DNA of 64,000 bases, taken from the NCBI GenBank assembly GCA_023333565.1, contig JAJKFH010000385.1:496001-560000 (forward strand), given 5' to 3'. The notes under the pieces are model-generated. The model did not search any database, was not told the origin of the DNA, and saw only the letters and a program-made list of their open reading frames with translations. The position numbers were made by a program, and so were the translations under genes. Shown here one piece after another: positions 40,301 through 53,345 of this stretch; positions within the stretch are counted from its first letter, which is position 1; the number at the start of each line of letters is the position of its first letter. The stretch comes from Puffinus mauretanicus. Its lineage: Eukaryota > Chordata > Aves > Procellariiformes > Procellariidae.

Positions 40301-43300
40301 TTAGGTTCACTCCGTGCAAGTTGGCCTTCCCCAGTGGCATTTTACAGTCTGCTGCTCACCTTCCTTATCCATTGGTCTCACTAGGAGTTGAAGGAATTTA
40401 ACATGCTGCCAGGGGACCCACAATTTGAAGTCGTTGCTCAAGCAAGCCTTGAAGGCTGGCAGTTCTGTTTAAACAGTGGGCAGACAGAACTGTGTAATGA
40501 GGCGTGCATAACGCCAGCCCTCGCTCTTTGGCAAAGCCAGCATCGTTCTGTGAGTGCTGTGAGCGCCAAATTCACCCCATCAGACAGAAGGACAGAAATG
40601 AGCTTTTGAACTTTCTAATGGTTATGGTACAAGTCCCACATGTTCAGCGCTCTGAATCTTCAAAGCATCTTATAAATAATGTATTTTGGATAGGAAATAG
40701 GTGTTAGCTTATAATGAATACTGTGAATTTGGCAATCATTTTATATAGGTTTTAAGACTTGAATCCTTGTTTATAGGTTAGGAGTGTGATTATTTTAACA
40801 TTGGTTTACCTTATAAAGGTGCTAAGAACTTCATAGATGGAAATGCACGTTTGTATAGTCCGAGGCAGTCTTGGTAGAGGACTCCAAGTTCGGCTTTCTT
40901 AAAAATTGCGGTATATTAGCCTAAATAAAAGATGGTATTAATGTGATTGCCTTCCTCCCTGTGTTGTAATGGAAAGACATGCTTCCTATGTCAAAATGCT
41001 GTTGATTTTAAAACTCTTCTACTGGCTCGGTGCGTGGGTGTAAGGCTCTGTTTTGGTAATTAGGTTAAAATGAGATCTAGGAATGTTGTATGTCCTGAAA
41101 AGAGTAAAGCAGACAATGGGGAAGGAGTCAGGAAAGAACGATTATTACTACCTGGGCTGTAAAAGACTGGTAGTTAAACCTTAGTTACAGCTGTGTGCTT
41201 CTTCAAAAAGTCCAGATTCCTAGTTAATCTTTAGAATACTTTCTAAGTAGAAAAATAATGCCTTTTTATACACGGGTCAGGTGCCTTCAGCAACATCAGT
41301 TGGAGTTGAGGGCACTCTGCAAATCAGAGCTGTATTGGGACTAGTTAGGCACTTGGCAGCAGTTGCCAAGTGAGCTAGATGGAGCAACCGTGAAAACTCA
41401 GGGGTTTCTGATTCTCAGTAGGACTCTCAGCAAGATGAAACACATTTGTAGCTTCGGTGGAATTCTTGGAGCATTCAGCACTGCACAATGTCCAGCCTTG
41501 TTTGCAGTGTTGAATACTTATGGCTCTCTGTCCTCCAAACTTCTCAGTGGGGATCTGGACTGACAAAAGGTTCACCATACCTGAAGCATCACGTGAGTTC
41601 AGTATTTTGGCGCGTGGATGAGTTGGAGGAATTGGTGCCTGTACAAGATCCCTGCTGGCATTGTAGGTATCTGTTTAAATATAATGCAAACCCACAGAAC
41701 TATATTCCTTGTATCTTATGAGTGTTTTTCAAATTTGACTTCTTAATACATTTTACTTAAATTTGTTGGAGAAGTTTGTGGGTGAGTAGAGAACTATTTT
41801 TTTTTATTTCATTAAAAGAAATAATTTAAGATGGAAGGAGACTTTTTTTTTTGGTGAAATGATTACAGCTTTGGGTGTTTTATCTTACAGTCCACAAACA
41901 TTCATTTAAAATCTGATTCTTGACAAGTAGCTTTTTTTTGCTTTTTTTTTTTAATTCTCTAGTTCTTTGCTTCCTCCAAGGGAAAAATAAGGCCTTGTTA
42001 ATATCAGGTGTTTGTTTCTTTTGGGGGAAGAAGGGAAGAGGTGAGAAAAAAAGAGTAATATTGAAATAAAGTAAGTTTACTCTTTCCACACATAGTAAAG
42101 AGTCACATGCGCACATTCTTAGAAATAATTGTATATAGTGTTCCGAGAGAGAGAGATAAGTTTTACGTTACTAAATACACTGAAATTTTACTTCAGAATC
42201 CTTTGCTTTGAAAGCTTTCCAGTATATTAATATTAGTGTGGATGATGATAGTGCAAACACCGTACCCTGTGGTCTCACATGCTTACTGACGAAGGGCGAG
42301 CAATACTTTTACTGCAGTTCAGGCCAGATGCGTATGGGCATGAGCTAGTTCTAAGGGCAGAATTTGCAGATATATGCTCCTTTATATGAGTGAACATCCT
42401 ATTTCTGGATGTAATCCTCGTGAAGTTACTATCTGTGAATTGCTGAACAGGAGCCCTCATCCTTACCAGGCAACATTTAAGTCTGCATGCTGCAGACAGC
42501 TGATTCGGGAGAGACGCGCTGAGGGTGAGAGCTTGCTGGAGGGTTGGGGCTGAAGATTGCTTTGCACCAGAGCAGCTTCTCTGCACTGCTTTGTGTGGAA
42601 AGATTCAGTCATTTCGACCCAAAGCAATGAAATAAAAAGCTCAGTCAGCCATTTCATCTTGAGATACCCCGCCCTCCGAAACAAATACTAAAAAGAAAAT
42701 GCAGATTTTGGCCCATGCATATCCCAGCAATTTCCACTGATTAAGTTTATGCTTGTAATTGGGATCTAGACAGGCCATGTTTTGCAAAATGTAAGTATCT
42801 TTTTTAATTTCAGTAGAGGAAGTTACAAGATTTATGTAGTCCCTTTGATATTTTATTTAACCCAATAACTACTTGGGAAGGAAAGAGTCTGTTTAATTTA
42901 CCTTTGTCCTAGATTCAGTTTTAATATCTAATGTTTAAATGAAGGGGGGTTGATCTTTATTTTTAATGATTCATGCTGCCTCAAAGCACAGTGGTTTCTA
43001 GTTGTGTGCTGCCTTTCCCACTGGGGGATGCAAACAAAAGAACAATAATTTCAGACTCCTCCTTCAGTTTCCAAGAGAACCTTAGCTGCTCAGGGATAGC
43101 TTTGAATTTTAAAAGCATTTTTCTTCCAAATTATGTATTGATTGCACACAAAATAGCAGTGCTGTAATATGCAATTTAAAACAAATGCATGATGGTGCTC
43201 ATTTGCTTCTAATGCTGCTTTTTCCAGCAGAAAAACAAAAAGTGGATTCTGTTCCCATAAACCAGCCTTGCAAAATCCTTACAAACATTTATTAGTCTAG

Positions 43301-45269
43301 ACACAAAATATTCTCACCCGGCCTCAGCTTGATGATGGCAAAAAAAAAAAAAAAAAAGGCAAGCTAATATTGTACTTGGCTGTCAAAAAAGGGAAAGAAA
43401 AAAAAAAAGCTTGCCCCAGGCTAGTGAACCAGTAACATTTTGCTGGGGCTGCCTACAACAACAGATGCATCTTATTCCCATGGGGTTTCCAGGCCTGCCT
43501 ATTCTCTTATGCTAAACTTGGATAGTCTCATAAACATTCTCTTTGAGTACCACACCCCAGTCGTATCCTGGGCTCTTTTAATTTGGTTGGTTTAATAATG
43601 TTACTAGACATGTTCATCTTGCCTCTCCTTCCCAATCTTTGTATTCCCCTCTCTCTCCCCAGATATCATTTAACTAATGCATTAATTCAAAAACAATCCT
43701 AATATATGGGAACTGGAATAATTGATAGAAATCAAAATGCTTTAAAATAGCTGATTTAATCACAGTTTAAATCTGCATGTAGGGAACTTTGATTTAAATG
43801 ATTTCTTCTAATCTTGATTTGCATTTGTGCTTTTGACAACTTTCATAAATGGCAAATGATTCTCATTGTTTGATATCGTGGCAGTTTGCGAGTTTTGTTT
43901 TGTAAAGGGATAAATTATATCGGTGAATGTTTATTTTATCAGTCCTTTACCTCAACATACACTCACTCAGAGTATTAATTTTTACTTTTTGTCATTTTCT
44001 TAGAAAATAGTGATTTATGCATATCTTGTTTTTCAGATAATGATTAGTTCCTGTTATTCCCAATTTATGTCAAACTGCATTTGGTTGGAAATTAAAATTT
44101 AATGAAAAATTCCCCTAAACAGCACAACACGTCTGTATTAATTAAAATACTGTAAATATGTAGAATATCTAAGAATACATTTATTCAAGCATGGCTGTAT
44201 TTTTTTTAAAACCTACAGGTTTATGAGACAAAATATGATACTTTTTTATACTTACTAGATTAAATTTATTGTTTCTGTGATGACGTATCCATGTCTGTTA
44301 AGATTTTAGCCGTGGCAGAGCTCATGCTCAAACCTGAATTGGAGGTCTTACATAGAAAACCACCTGTCCTGCTTTTTCAACTTTGAGGCAGGACTCTTTT
44401 GTAATTCAGAAAATAATTCGTATCTTCACTCAGTGCAAATGTCTACAGAGTGAATGTCTGTCTAGAAGGTTAGTCATTGACTGCCATTAATTCAGTGTTT
44501 TCACTAAGAATTTCCAACTTAGGTAACTAAGACAACTTGCTTCTAAAAAAGAATTATTTATATGAACAAAAACTGTCTGTTTTAATACTGATTTTTTTTC
44601 TCAGTGCTTTTATCCCATTAATAAAAACATACCTGTTTACAGTTAGAACAGTACTTTAGGCAGTCATCGGTGCTCTCAGTGAGGATGACTGGTTTAATGT
44701 TGGTAAATTAGATAGGTGTTACTCATATGAGGGAATGTGTTCAGTGTGTTCTTGAAACATTAATGTAAATTAACAGTGTTTCTGACTAAAACTGATTTTG
44801 GTTTTCCTACTCTAAATAATAGGAGGTTTAAACATAATACTGATTCTTCTCCTTCCACCCCAGCTCTGATGCTATCCTGGTTTGTTCTGTGTAAATTTTT
44901 TAGGCTTTTCTATTGCTTCTTAAATGTGTTTTTATCAACACATACAGTATTTTTTAATAAAATTCTACTGCCCATTCTAATTTAAATCAGAGAGTATGAT
45001 TTTGACCCTAGGATATTTATGCAGCTTTAAACTACCTATATATTTTAAAACAGAACAAATCTGATTTTTTGATGGTGTTTAATGCAAAAAAAAAGAAAGC
45101 AACCCCACAGCTATTCATTTTAAGCACAGTGTTTTAGTTAACTACAGACTTTCTACTTAAATTCTGTTGTGCTAATTTTCCACCATTATACTAGTACATG
45201 AGAGACAAAAAGTGAAACCAGGTAGTCAGTTTTAGTTTTAAGCTGAAACATCCCAAAATCCTGCGGAGA

Positions 45270-45480
45270 AAAATTAGAGTAGAAGGGACTTCTGGAGATC
45301 ATCTAGTCCAGATTCCTGCTCAAAGCAAAATTAACTGTGTAGATAGGGTTGTTTGGGGTCTTACGAAGTTTTGAAAACTCCCAAGGATGGAAATTCCTTA
45401 AAAGTTCCCAGCAGATCTCCACAACCTCTCCAGACAACTGGTTACAGTTCCTCGCCAGCACTGAGGTGCTGTTACTCTAC
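45270..45480 (-). mobile_element. CR1 LINE 3' fragment
   Basis: AGAAGGGACTTCTGGAGATC followed by ATCTAGTCCAGATTCCTGCT and CCAAGGATGGAAATTCC follows the CR1 3' end on the complementary strand, more diverged than the copy in ATAD2. Right end uncertain. Confidence 0.7.
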
Positions 45481-48400
45481 CATCACCATGCCCCTGAAGT
45501 GATGTTCATCTGTAGCAGACCAAGAGTATGTTGGTGTTGCAGTGAGAGGCAGGTAAACCTGAGCTAGCTTACCAGTCTCGTGCTGGTCCTAGCAGTAATT
45601 TAGTGCTGCACTGGGAATATTTGCACTTAATGGCAGTGACCAAGTACCCTGAATATGGGGAGGGAAACTTAAGTGTTGTATTTGTGTTGTGAAAGTGCTG
45701 CTGCATAACCAGCGTTGGTTGAATCAGGTCGGAGGATAACATCCTGAAGAACTGTAAGATCAGCTGCGCTTGCAAGCACGAACACAAAATTTTTCTGCAT
45801 CTCTCTGGTATGGAGGAGTCTGTCAGTAGGGACGAGGCGAATTCTTGATTTTGTCTGTCCTTAATTTATTTGATTCAGTTTACAATTGTAAAGCTGTTAC
45901 ATGACACTGGAACATTCTGGAGCCACATTAAAAAAAAAAACTTCTAAAATATCAGCTCTGAAGTCACATTTTTTACTTCCTAAGTGGAGAAGCAAATCAT
46001 GTGGCAAAGAAAATAAAGGACTTTTTATGCACTCTGCGCTCCTTGACCTTCTCACAAAGTGGTAGCAGACCTAAGAGGCTGGAGGAGGCTTTAAGGAGAG
46101 CATGGGATGGGAAGCAGGTGGGTCCGGGGCGTGCAGGAGAGGTACTGAGGAAGCACGTGTGAGCAAAAGCCCATGGTGGCCTAAGTGGTGGACGAAGCTC
46201 TAAAGAGTAGTTGCAGCCTTGATAATGTGCCTTAAAGTCTTCACCTTGACATGGGCTAACCTAGGTCCATGCAATAGGATGTAATTTTTTTTTGCTTTTC
46301 AAGTGACACTCCAAGTCCTTGCTTTTTCCTCATTCATAGAACACTGGCTCATACAAACACTGCATTTATACATTTATTTCAAGTTTTTTGGGATCCTGTG
46401 CAAGTTACTTAAATTATGGGTCTGTATCCTGGTGTATGTGTGCGTGTACATGTGGAGCATGTAGCAGTGTGTATTAGTGTCACCTGGTGAGTCCATTGTA
46501 AGTCCTTGTTTTCAGTTTCTTGTGGTCATTGAAATGAGAATTTCTCACGCGTTGTTTCTGTTTGGAGGATGATTTTGTTCTCAGTTCATTCAGTTTTGGG
46601 GAAACATTCAGCTGGTTCAAGACCAAAATTAACAGCGAGGAGGGAAGCAAGGAGAGGAAAAGAGGCAATCTCAATGTAAAAGCCGTATTATCTTTCTTTT
46701 TTCTGAAGAGCTCTGTGCCTCAGGGATTTGACATAGGAACTTGAAATTTGGCAAGGATCTAGCCCTGAGGTCTGAGAAATGCATTCCGCTGTTTAAAAAA
46801 AAAAATTGGCAGAATTATGAGTCATAATGTATCACCACCTTTTTGTATCCAAGGTAGAATTTGCAGGATGTTTCGTAACCTGCTCTTGATCATGCTTTTA
46901 TGCCTGTCATGCACACTTGCAGGCTGTTTTAAACCACCTGTATTAAATGGATTCTCCTCCTCCGTCTGTCTAGGTTATTGTATTGGCATGCATCAATGTA
47001 GTCCTTAAGCTGCTGCTGCTTCTTGTGTTCCTTCCAGTGGCCTAGCAGGAGGTATAAAAGCGTTGGGTGCTGGTAAGCCCTGAGACCTAGTCCCCCTTGT
47101 TTCAGGGTAGAGAGCTCCCAAGTCCATTAATTGCTGTTGAGAAGATATCATTTGGCTATGGTGACAAGCAAATATTAAGGAAAACAGATAGCAGCCGATG
47201 TGAAATCTGGTTTACAATGCGACGAGGGCGCATACGGTTAGTTGCCATCAGTGGAGGAGAGGGAGAGGAGAGGGAGACAATCTGTGCTGCGCTGTGTCAC
47301 CTTTAAAAGCGCGGGGGTTCCTGTATAGCATGAGAGATGATTAGAGAATGAGTCGGACTATCTAGCAAAGGAGACCATCTGTAGGACTGCTGCTTTGGTC
47401 TCTGAAGAAGCTGAAAGGTGTCTGGGGACACAAACTCCGGGAAGTGAAAGGAGGGTCTTGTACTTCCAGCACTAGACTAGGGCCTGGGAAAACGAAGGTC
47501 TCCAGAAATTTTCGCCTAGGGAAAAAAAAATGCAGATTTAAGTCGGAAGGAACATTTTGTGAAATCATGTCTGTGCCAGATTGTTTCATTTTAAAGAAGG
47601 AAATCCCGGGAGAATAAAGCCTTTTGTTTTGATGTTTTAAGGAGAAACTTTTTTGATAAACAATTTTTAAAATTAATAATTTTTTACTGTTCTAATTTTT
47701 TAAAAGCCAATATGAAGCATTTTGGGGGTTGGATTAAATGTTTATTCAACCCAAAACACATTCAAAAATCTTTTCAGGTCAATAATTTACTTCTTTCTCC
47801 TTTCCTTTTTCTATGTAACAGCACAGCAAGCAAAACGAAACAGAGCTGTAACTATGCAAAAAAAGTGTCCCTAACTCTGCTACCATTTTATTGGGTATGA
47901 TAAGCATTTACATAAGTCTGATACTCACTTTCAAGAATAATCATGCAGAGATGTCTGATATTAAAAGTACTGAGTGCTCACAATTTGAATTGAACACTTT
48001 AGAGGTCAAAAAAAAAAAAAAAAAGACGTGCCTCTGTGAGGTTTAGCTGCCAAGGTGACTGGATCAGGTAGAAAATACATGCTTGTGTTGCTGAGGAGCA
48101 GAGACAGGCATTATATATGTTAAAGGTACTTCTTCATCATTGCACCCATGATTGTTAAGTACTTGTCACGTTTGATCAGTATCTTCTATGTGATCAGACA
48201 TAAAAACTGGTTATGGCTTCATGTGTCAAAAGCAGTGGCACAAGTTACTGTGCTCACTGTAGAGGTACCTGGGAGATGTTTTGTAATAGAAAAATATAAA
48301 ATCAGTCATTTAGTGGTCACTTCTGGCCTGAAATTCTGAAGTTTACTTTGATAGAACCTGCTCGTAACCCATTAAAACCAGTGGGGATAGGAGGTAACTG

Positions 48401-49899
48401 AGAAGGTCTAGTTGCATGCCCTGTGGCGGGCTCCTTTCAGACTCTGCTGGGCTTCGTGTCAGCTTCCTAGTGCTCCAGCACAGGTCTGGCTGTGGCATAC
48501 CCCGAAGCTGTGTGTAGGCAGGCAGTACAGTAGCTTTTGGTACGTGCCTCCCTCATTCCAAATTGTAACGTGGCAAGGACCCTAAGCATGCCCTCATCTT
48601 TGTAGCACACGTGAAGTCCTGCTGAAATCAGTTTGACAAGTTTTGCTCCCGTGTTGAATTAGAACCAGATCTCATTTTAAAACGGGAATCAAATGTGAAT
48701 ATTGCAGGGTTTAGAGAGTGAAGAAATGGCACTATAAAACAAAGTCCTTCACCCTCCTCGCTGATAGGCAGCACAGATCAGAGCAGATTACCCTATACTG
48801 AGCTCTGTGCAGAATAGTTTTTGACATAGATACATCTACTGTGAATAAATGGTAATAGTTAGAAAGAAGCTAAACAAAGGATCAACAATTGCATGTTGTC
48901 ATGGATTAATCAGAAGCTCTAAGGAGAAGACAAAACAACGTTTTCTGTGTTGAGAGAGATCGTAGGCAATTTGTAATCTATGTGATTTTAAAAGTTAGAA
49001 GCAGTTGCTATTGCTTCATCTTCTCCTGAGCCACCCTGTTTGTGCATATGCTTAAAATCATATTATTTGGGTTTGGATTTTTTGTTGGCATGTTATTTCT
49101 GCACACTGGATGGAAGTGTCATACAGCAAGCAGGGAGAAATGCTTTTTCATAAAGCATACAACCTGAACACATAGTAAACACTTTCTGTAATCTCATTTA
49201 TTTTCTTGCTGCATCAGCTACTCCTGTTTGGGGGAGGGATGGAAGAGGTGGGTAAAAAATCTGTGGTAGAAAGAGGTTCTTCTACATGTGTCTTCTGCTG
49301 TCAACACTTTGTCTTTTCCTTCTCAAACTATAATCAAAGGGGCAGAAAGTTTCTGCCTGCATTCAGAAAATATTTATATACATTTTTATCCAAATCTGCT
49401 ATAGAGACAACTTTAAATGTTGAATTCCATGCAGGAATATATCTGTCTTAATACAATTATTAATGAATTGGTATTATTATTTATGGTCTGTTTCTGAAGA
49501 GGAGTGTCCTGAGCAATTGCTTGCTTAAAGATAAAATATAAGATCCCGGACCTTCAAAAAAAGTATGCCTGCACTTACTTTTTTATGTTCCTGGAAAAAT
49601 GTCTGGTTTGTGGGCTGGTTTTGCTAGGAATGTCAATTGTATGAAAATCTGAAGTAAAACTACAGAAGGGGATTGCAGTGATGAACATCTTGAGGGATTA
49701 AGAGTGCAACTAATTGAAAGTTTTTCTCCAGATTCTTTCATTGCTTTTGACATAAACACCTGGAATATTTCATTACAAACTGAATTGCACATATAATTTC
49801 AATATTAACAGCGAGGGATAAAAATACAGTCCAGATAAAAATAAAAAATCTTAAATCACGTATTTGACCCTAAAGCACGTAAGGGACAAGCCAAAGCAG

Positions 49900-50300
49900 A
49901 CTCTGAACCATTAGTGATCATCTTCAGGAATTCATGGAGGATAGGGAGAAGTCTCAGCGGACTTGAGACAGGCAAACATAGTACCTAGTCTTAAATGAGG
50001 GAGAGACATGAGCAGAGAAGAAGAACACGTAGGGAATCACAGATTGATTAACGGGATCTTCATTCCCTGGATGATACAGGAAGAATTTACTAAAAATCAG
50101 TCTGTAAGAACCAAGAGAATTGTAACAAGGTTCTTCAAAAGGTGGATTTGTCAAAACCAGTCTATGTCAAGCCAATCTGATTTCATTTTTTGCTGGAGTA
50201 ATTGGCCTACTGGAACGGGATGTTACAAAACTTACAGAAGTCAAGATACATGGCAAGGTCCCACATGGCATTCCTGTAAGCAGTACAGGACTACTTGAGT
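49900..50300 (+). mobile_element. Old CR1/L3-type LINE reverse-transcriptase fragment
   Basis: Ordered matches to CR1-type ORF2 sequence: GATTGATTAACGGGATCTTC...CCCTGGATGATACAGG, then GGATTTGTCAAAACC, GCCAATCTGATTTC, TTACTGG-like GGCCTACTGG, and GTCCCACATGGCATTC (the FDTVPH region of the reverse transcriptase). It is riddled with frame breaks and noncoding, in the opposite orientation to the two 3' fragments. Confidence 0.6.
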
Positions 50301-53135
50301 GTGAATTTTCATAATCCCCTGGTAAACTGAGAGAACATGTCAAGCAGGGTGCTACAGATAGAATAATCCCGTTAGCACCAAGGAGAAGGGAACGGAGGTT
50401 TCTGTAAAGTCTGTAGAGGAAAGAAGGCTGGGAAGGGTGGCAGGCATCTCGCTTTGTTGAGATTTTAGTGAATGCTGTCATAGCTCTTCATAGCCCTGAA
50501 TTAAACAGGGTTTTGAAATGACAACATCCTTAAAAAAAAAAATCTTACATAGTGTAGTCAGAAGAGTGTAGATGCAGCTTTCTTTTTCTGAGACCTGCTT
50601 GCATCAAAGAAATGTGTTGCTCAGTTGGTAAACAGTGGAGGGATACGATAATCTGCCTGTGCACCGTGAGCAAAACTGAACCACAGCAAACAGAGATATG
50701 ATACAGAGATTTAGCTAAAAGGCTGCAGGTGATGCAATTGCGCGTGGACCTGTAGGCTTACAGGCACCGTAAGCGCTATTGGGTAAATGAGGTGACTGGA
50801 GACGAACACTTACTGATTTGTTGAGACAGGTTTCCCATTTTATTCATTATCTCCAGCCTTATCTCGAGCATGATTCAACACTGCATGTCAGGTCAAACGT
50901 TGCTTTCACTTGTGCTCTGTGCCATCCCAGAACGGGACCCCCAGCAAGCCCTTAAGCTCACTCAGGCTGCCCTGCGTATATATCCTATATGCTGCGCTAG
51001 AGATGAGGGACTGCAGAGTACCGCAGTTGCTTTTCAAACTGCAACTTCAGTCAGCAAAACTAGCTGTTAAGTAGCTTTTGAAAATGGGCATTTCTGGCAT
51101 TTCTGAAATTTTACTCAAGATCGCAGAAAGATTAGGTAATACCACCCAGTTCTTCCCCAAGAGCATTGCTCAACATTGAGTCTTGGCAGTTGTCTGTCTT
51201 TTGTCAAGAGCCCTCTAGCCCCACAGAGAAGCAGTACAGTTAATAATGCTCTACCTCTCATCTCTCAGGACACCGAGACAAATGGATCCATTTAGCTTTG
51301 CTTCGTGGTTCTCTCACTGCAAAGATAAATGAGATGGCCTGCAATACATACTTTGTATATACATTAAAATAAGTATCTTTTACACTTCTGTGCAGTTTTA
51401 CAGACTGCCAGCATTAACTTGTGGAAGAAGGGTATCTTTCAACTCCAGTACTATTAAATAATTGTCATCCTGGAATGATGATCACCCAAGATATATTGAG
51501 CATTGTCAGTGTCCTTAATGCCGTCTAACCATATCCTTGGCATAAAAAGCCTGTCATGTCATGTCACTTTGGATGTAGGCACAGAAGTACAGAGGTGACT
51601 GTTAAAAACATTTGGGGAGGATTTTTATGAAGAAGTGAGGTAAAGCAAACAGTTTCAAAAACAGAGCTTATGGAGCAGCACTGGGTGGCAGCTATGGATG
51701 AACACTTTTGTCTTTTGCCTAAAGAAAAAATGTGATGCTAAGAATTATTTATCTTCCTTCCTATCCACAGCCTCTGCCTCCCATAATCCAAAAGGAAGAA
51801 TCACGTTACTGTACGGTGAAAAATAGTATTTCTTTTGCCCTTCTCATTTCTTGTAACTGTCTTTTTTCCTTTTACACTGTTCTTTTTCCTTTAGACTTTG
51901 TTGTGAACAAAGCTGGCCTTCTGTTTTTAACCTGTTACATGCTGTTCCCTTTCTAAACCTTCTGAAACAGCTACTGAGTATTCCCCTTGAACTTGAGCAT
52001 GCCCTCACTTTGGGAAGTAGATGATGTTCCACTGTCTAAAAATTCATGTCCCTATGGGATTTCTGGTATGACATCAGGGTCTGATTTTATTTCAAGAAGA
52101 AAACTATTACAGAGTTTATAACTCTCTACAGAAGTTTGTGCATCATTTCCAGCAGACTAGTTGTGGTCCCTGTGGGATAAATCTCACTGCAGTTGATGCT
52201 ATTTAAGATGATATTTATTCTCTGAATTTCTGTAGGCCTCAAATTTATTTGGTGGTACTTCAGTTTTTCTTAGAAATGGACAAGGAATTCTGAAGAGAAA
52301 ATACATAATTTTGGTTGGCTTCTGCTTGCTATATCAGTCTTTAATGCTTTTTCTCTCTGGTACAGTTCACACAATCAATCATGTCCCTGTTAATGCATAG
52401 AGGCATGAAAACAGATTTTAGTTGATTGCCATGTGCTAGCAATCAACTTTTATTGGTTTGGGATTGGTCTTCAGTTGGAGAATGACATTTGGGGAGCTAG
52501 GAAGAAAGGATAGTCATCTTTTGTCTGTCAAAGTGTCTTAAAAAGGCATTGTTTTGCCTGTTTTCAGACTGGGGAGAAGGGCCCTGCACATGCTCATGCT
52601 GACATATATAATGCAATAGAAAAACACTCTAAACCCCTTCACAACTTCTGACATGAAAGACATGACAGTGTCAGTAGTGGAGGTGTCATACTGGGGTCGA
52701 GTTTGTGGTAGGAGGGACTTGAGCTCACAAGGCAGTCTAGAGAAGTTGTCATAGCATAGGCAAAGAAGTCTAAAGGCACGACTGCAAAAACTATGTAGGA
52801 CAAGTGACCGCAGCATTGTGCCAAGAAAAAGACTTCTGAAGAAAGGGAAACAGTCAGAAAGTTACCTGTTTTACACCATCCTGCGTTTTATGCCTTTCGC
52901 TGCATTGACATGAACTAAAACAAATTTCAGCCTGTAATAAGCGGATTGGATTTTGCCTTTCTTAGCTTAGCTTTGAGCATCTCTTTTTGGAATGGGTCTG
53001 CTGGTTTCAGGGGATGAGCAGTGGCAGATTGAACCCCAAAGGACTGAATTACCTTAAGCCAAAATATGTAGCAGAATAGAAGTTACTCATTAAATTGAAC
53101 TAATTCCACTGTCTCTTCTTTGCTACAGGTGGTGG

Positions 53136-53222
53136 ATGTGGACTTTAGAACAGTGTGTCTCAACATTTCATCCTCAACTATCTCTTTTTAATCTGATTGC
53201 ACTACAGAAGAAAAGCTGCTAA
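53136..53222 (+). CDS. ZHX1 uORF 1 (28 codons)
   Basis: ATG at 53136 directly after the splice acceptor, stop TAA at 53220-53222. The peptide begins MWTLEQCVSTFHP. The stop overlaps the ATG of the next uORF by one base (TAATG). Confidence 0.5.
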   Translation: MWTLEQCVSTFHPQLSLFNLIALQKKSC

Positions 53223-53230
53223 TGGGATAA
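53222..53230 (+). CDS. ZHX1 uORF 2 (two codons)
   Basis: ATG GGA TAA, the minimal kind of uORF. Its ATG shares the last A of the previous stop, and its stop touches the next ATG. Confidence 0.4.
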   Translation: MG

Positions 53231-53254
53231 ATGTTGAGACTTTACAAGAACTGA
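53231..53254 (+). CDS. ZHX1 uORF 3 (seven codons)
   Basis: ATG immediately follows the uORF 2 stop; peptide MLRLYKN, stop TGA at 53252-53254. It lies 91 nt before the main ATG, far enough for reinitiation. Confidence 0.4.
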   Translation: MLRLYKN

Positions 53255-53345
53255 CTTGAAGTACCGAAAGCCATTATTATTAATCAAGAAGAGCTTGAAG
53301 CTAAGTCTGTAGCTGACCAGTCAGTATCACTTTCACATAACAGGC

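Larger units (their letters stand above)
37334..53128 (+). other. ZHX1: ZHX1 5' intron
   Basis: About 15.8 kb with no convincing coding exon, ending in TCTTCTTTGCTACAG. It contains the CR1 fragments listed below, poly-A runs at 43340-43357 and 48008-48024, and a TATA-like GGTATAAAAG at 47051. The remainder is AT-rich and unremarkable. Confidence 0.7.

Noticed and set aside
46817..47008. ORF with signal-peptide-like LLLIMLLCLSCTLAGC
   Set aside because: Short, no family, no supporting splice or polyadenylation context; T-rich DNA readily yields Leu-rich stretches.
47097..47306. ORF with a phrase vaguely like an ABC-ATPase start (EKISFGYGDKQIL)
   Set aside because: No ATG near the start, no Walker A after it, and residues then diverge; similarity judged accidental.
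52538..52816. 92-codon minus-strand ORF before ZHX1 CDS exon
   Set aside because: Cys/Leu-rich, not recognised, no regulatory context; chance level.
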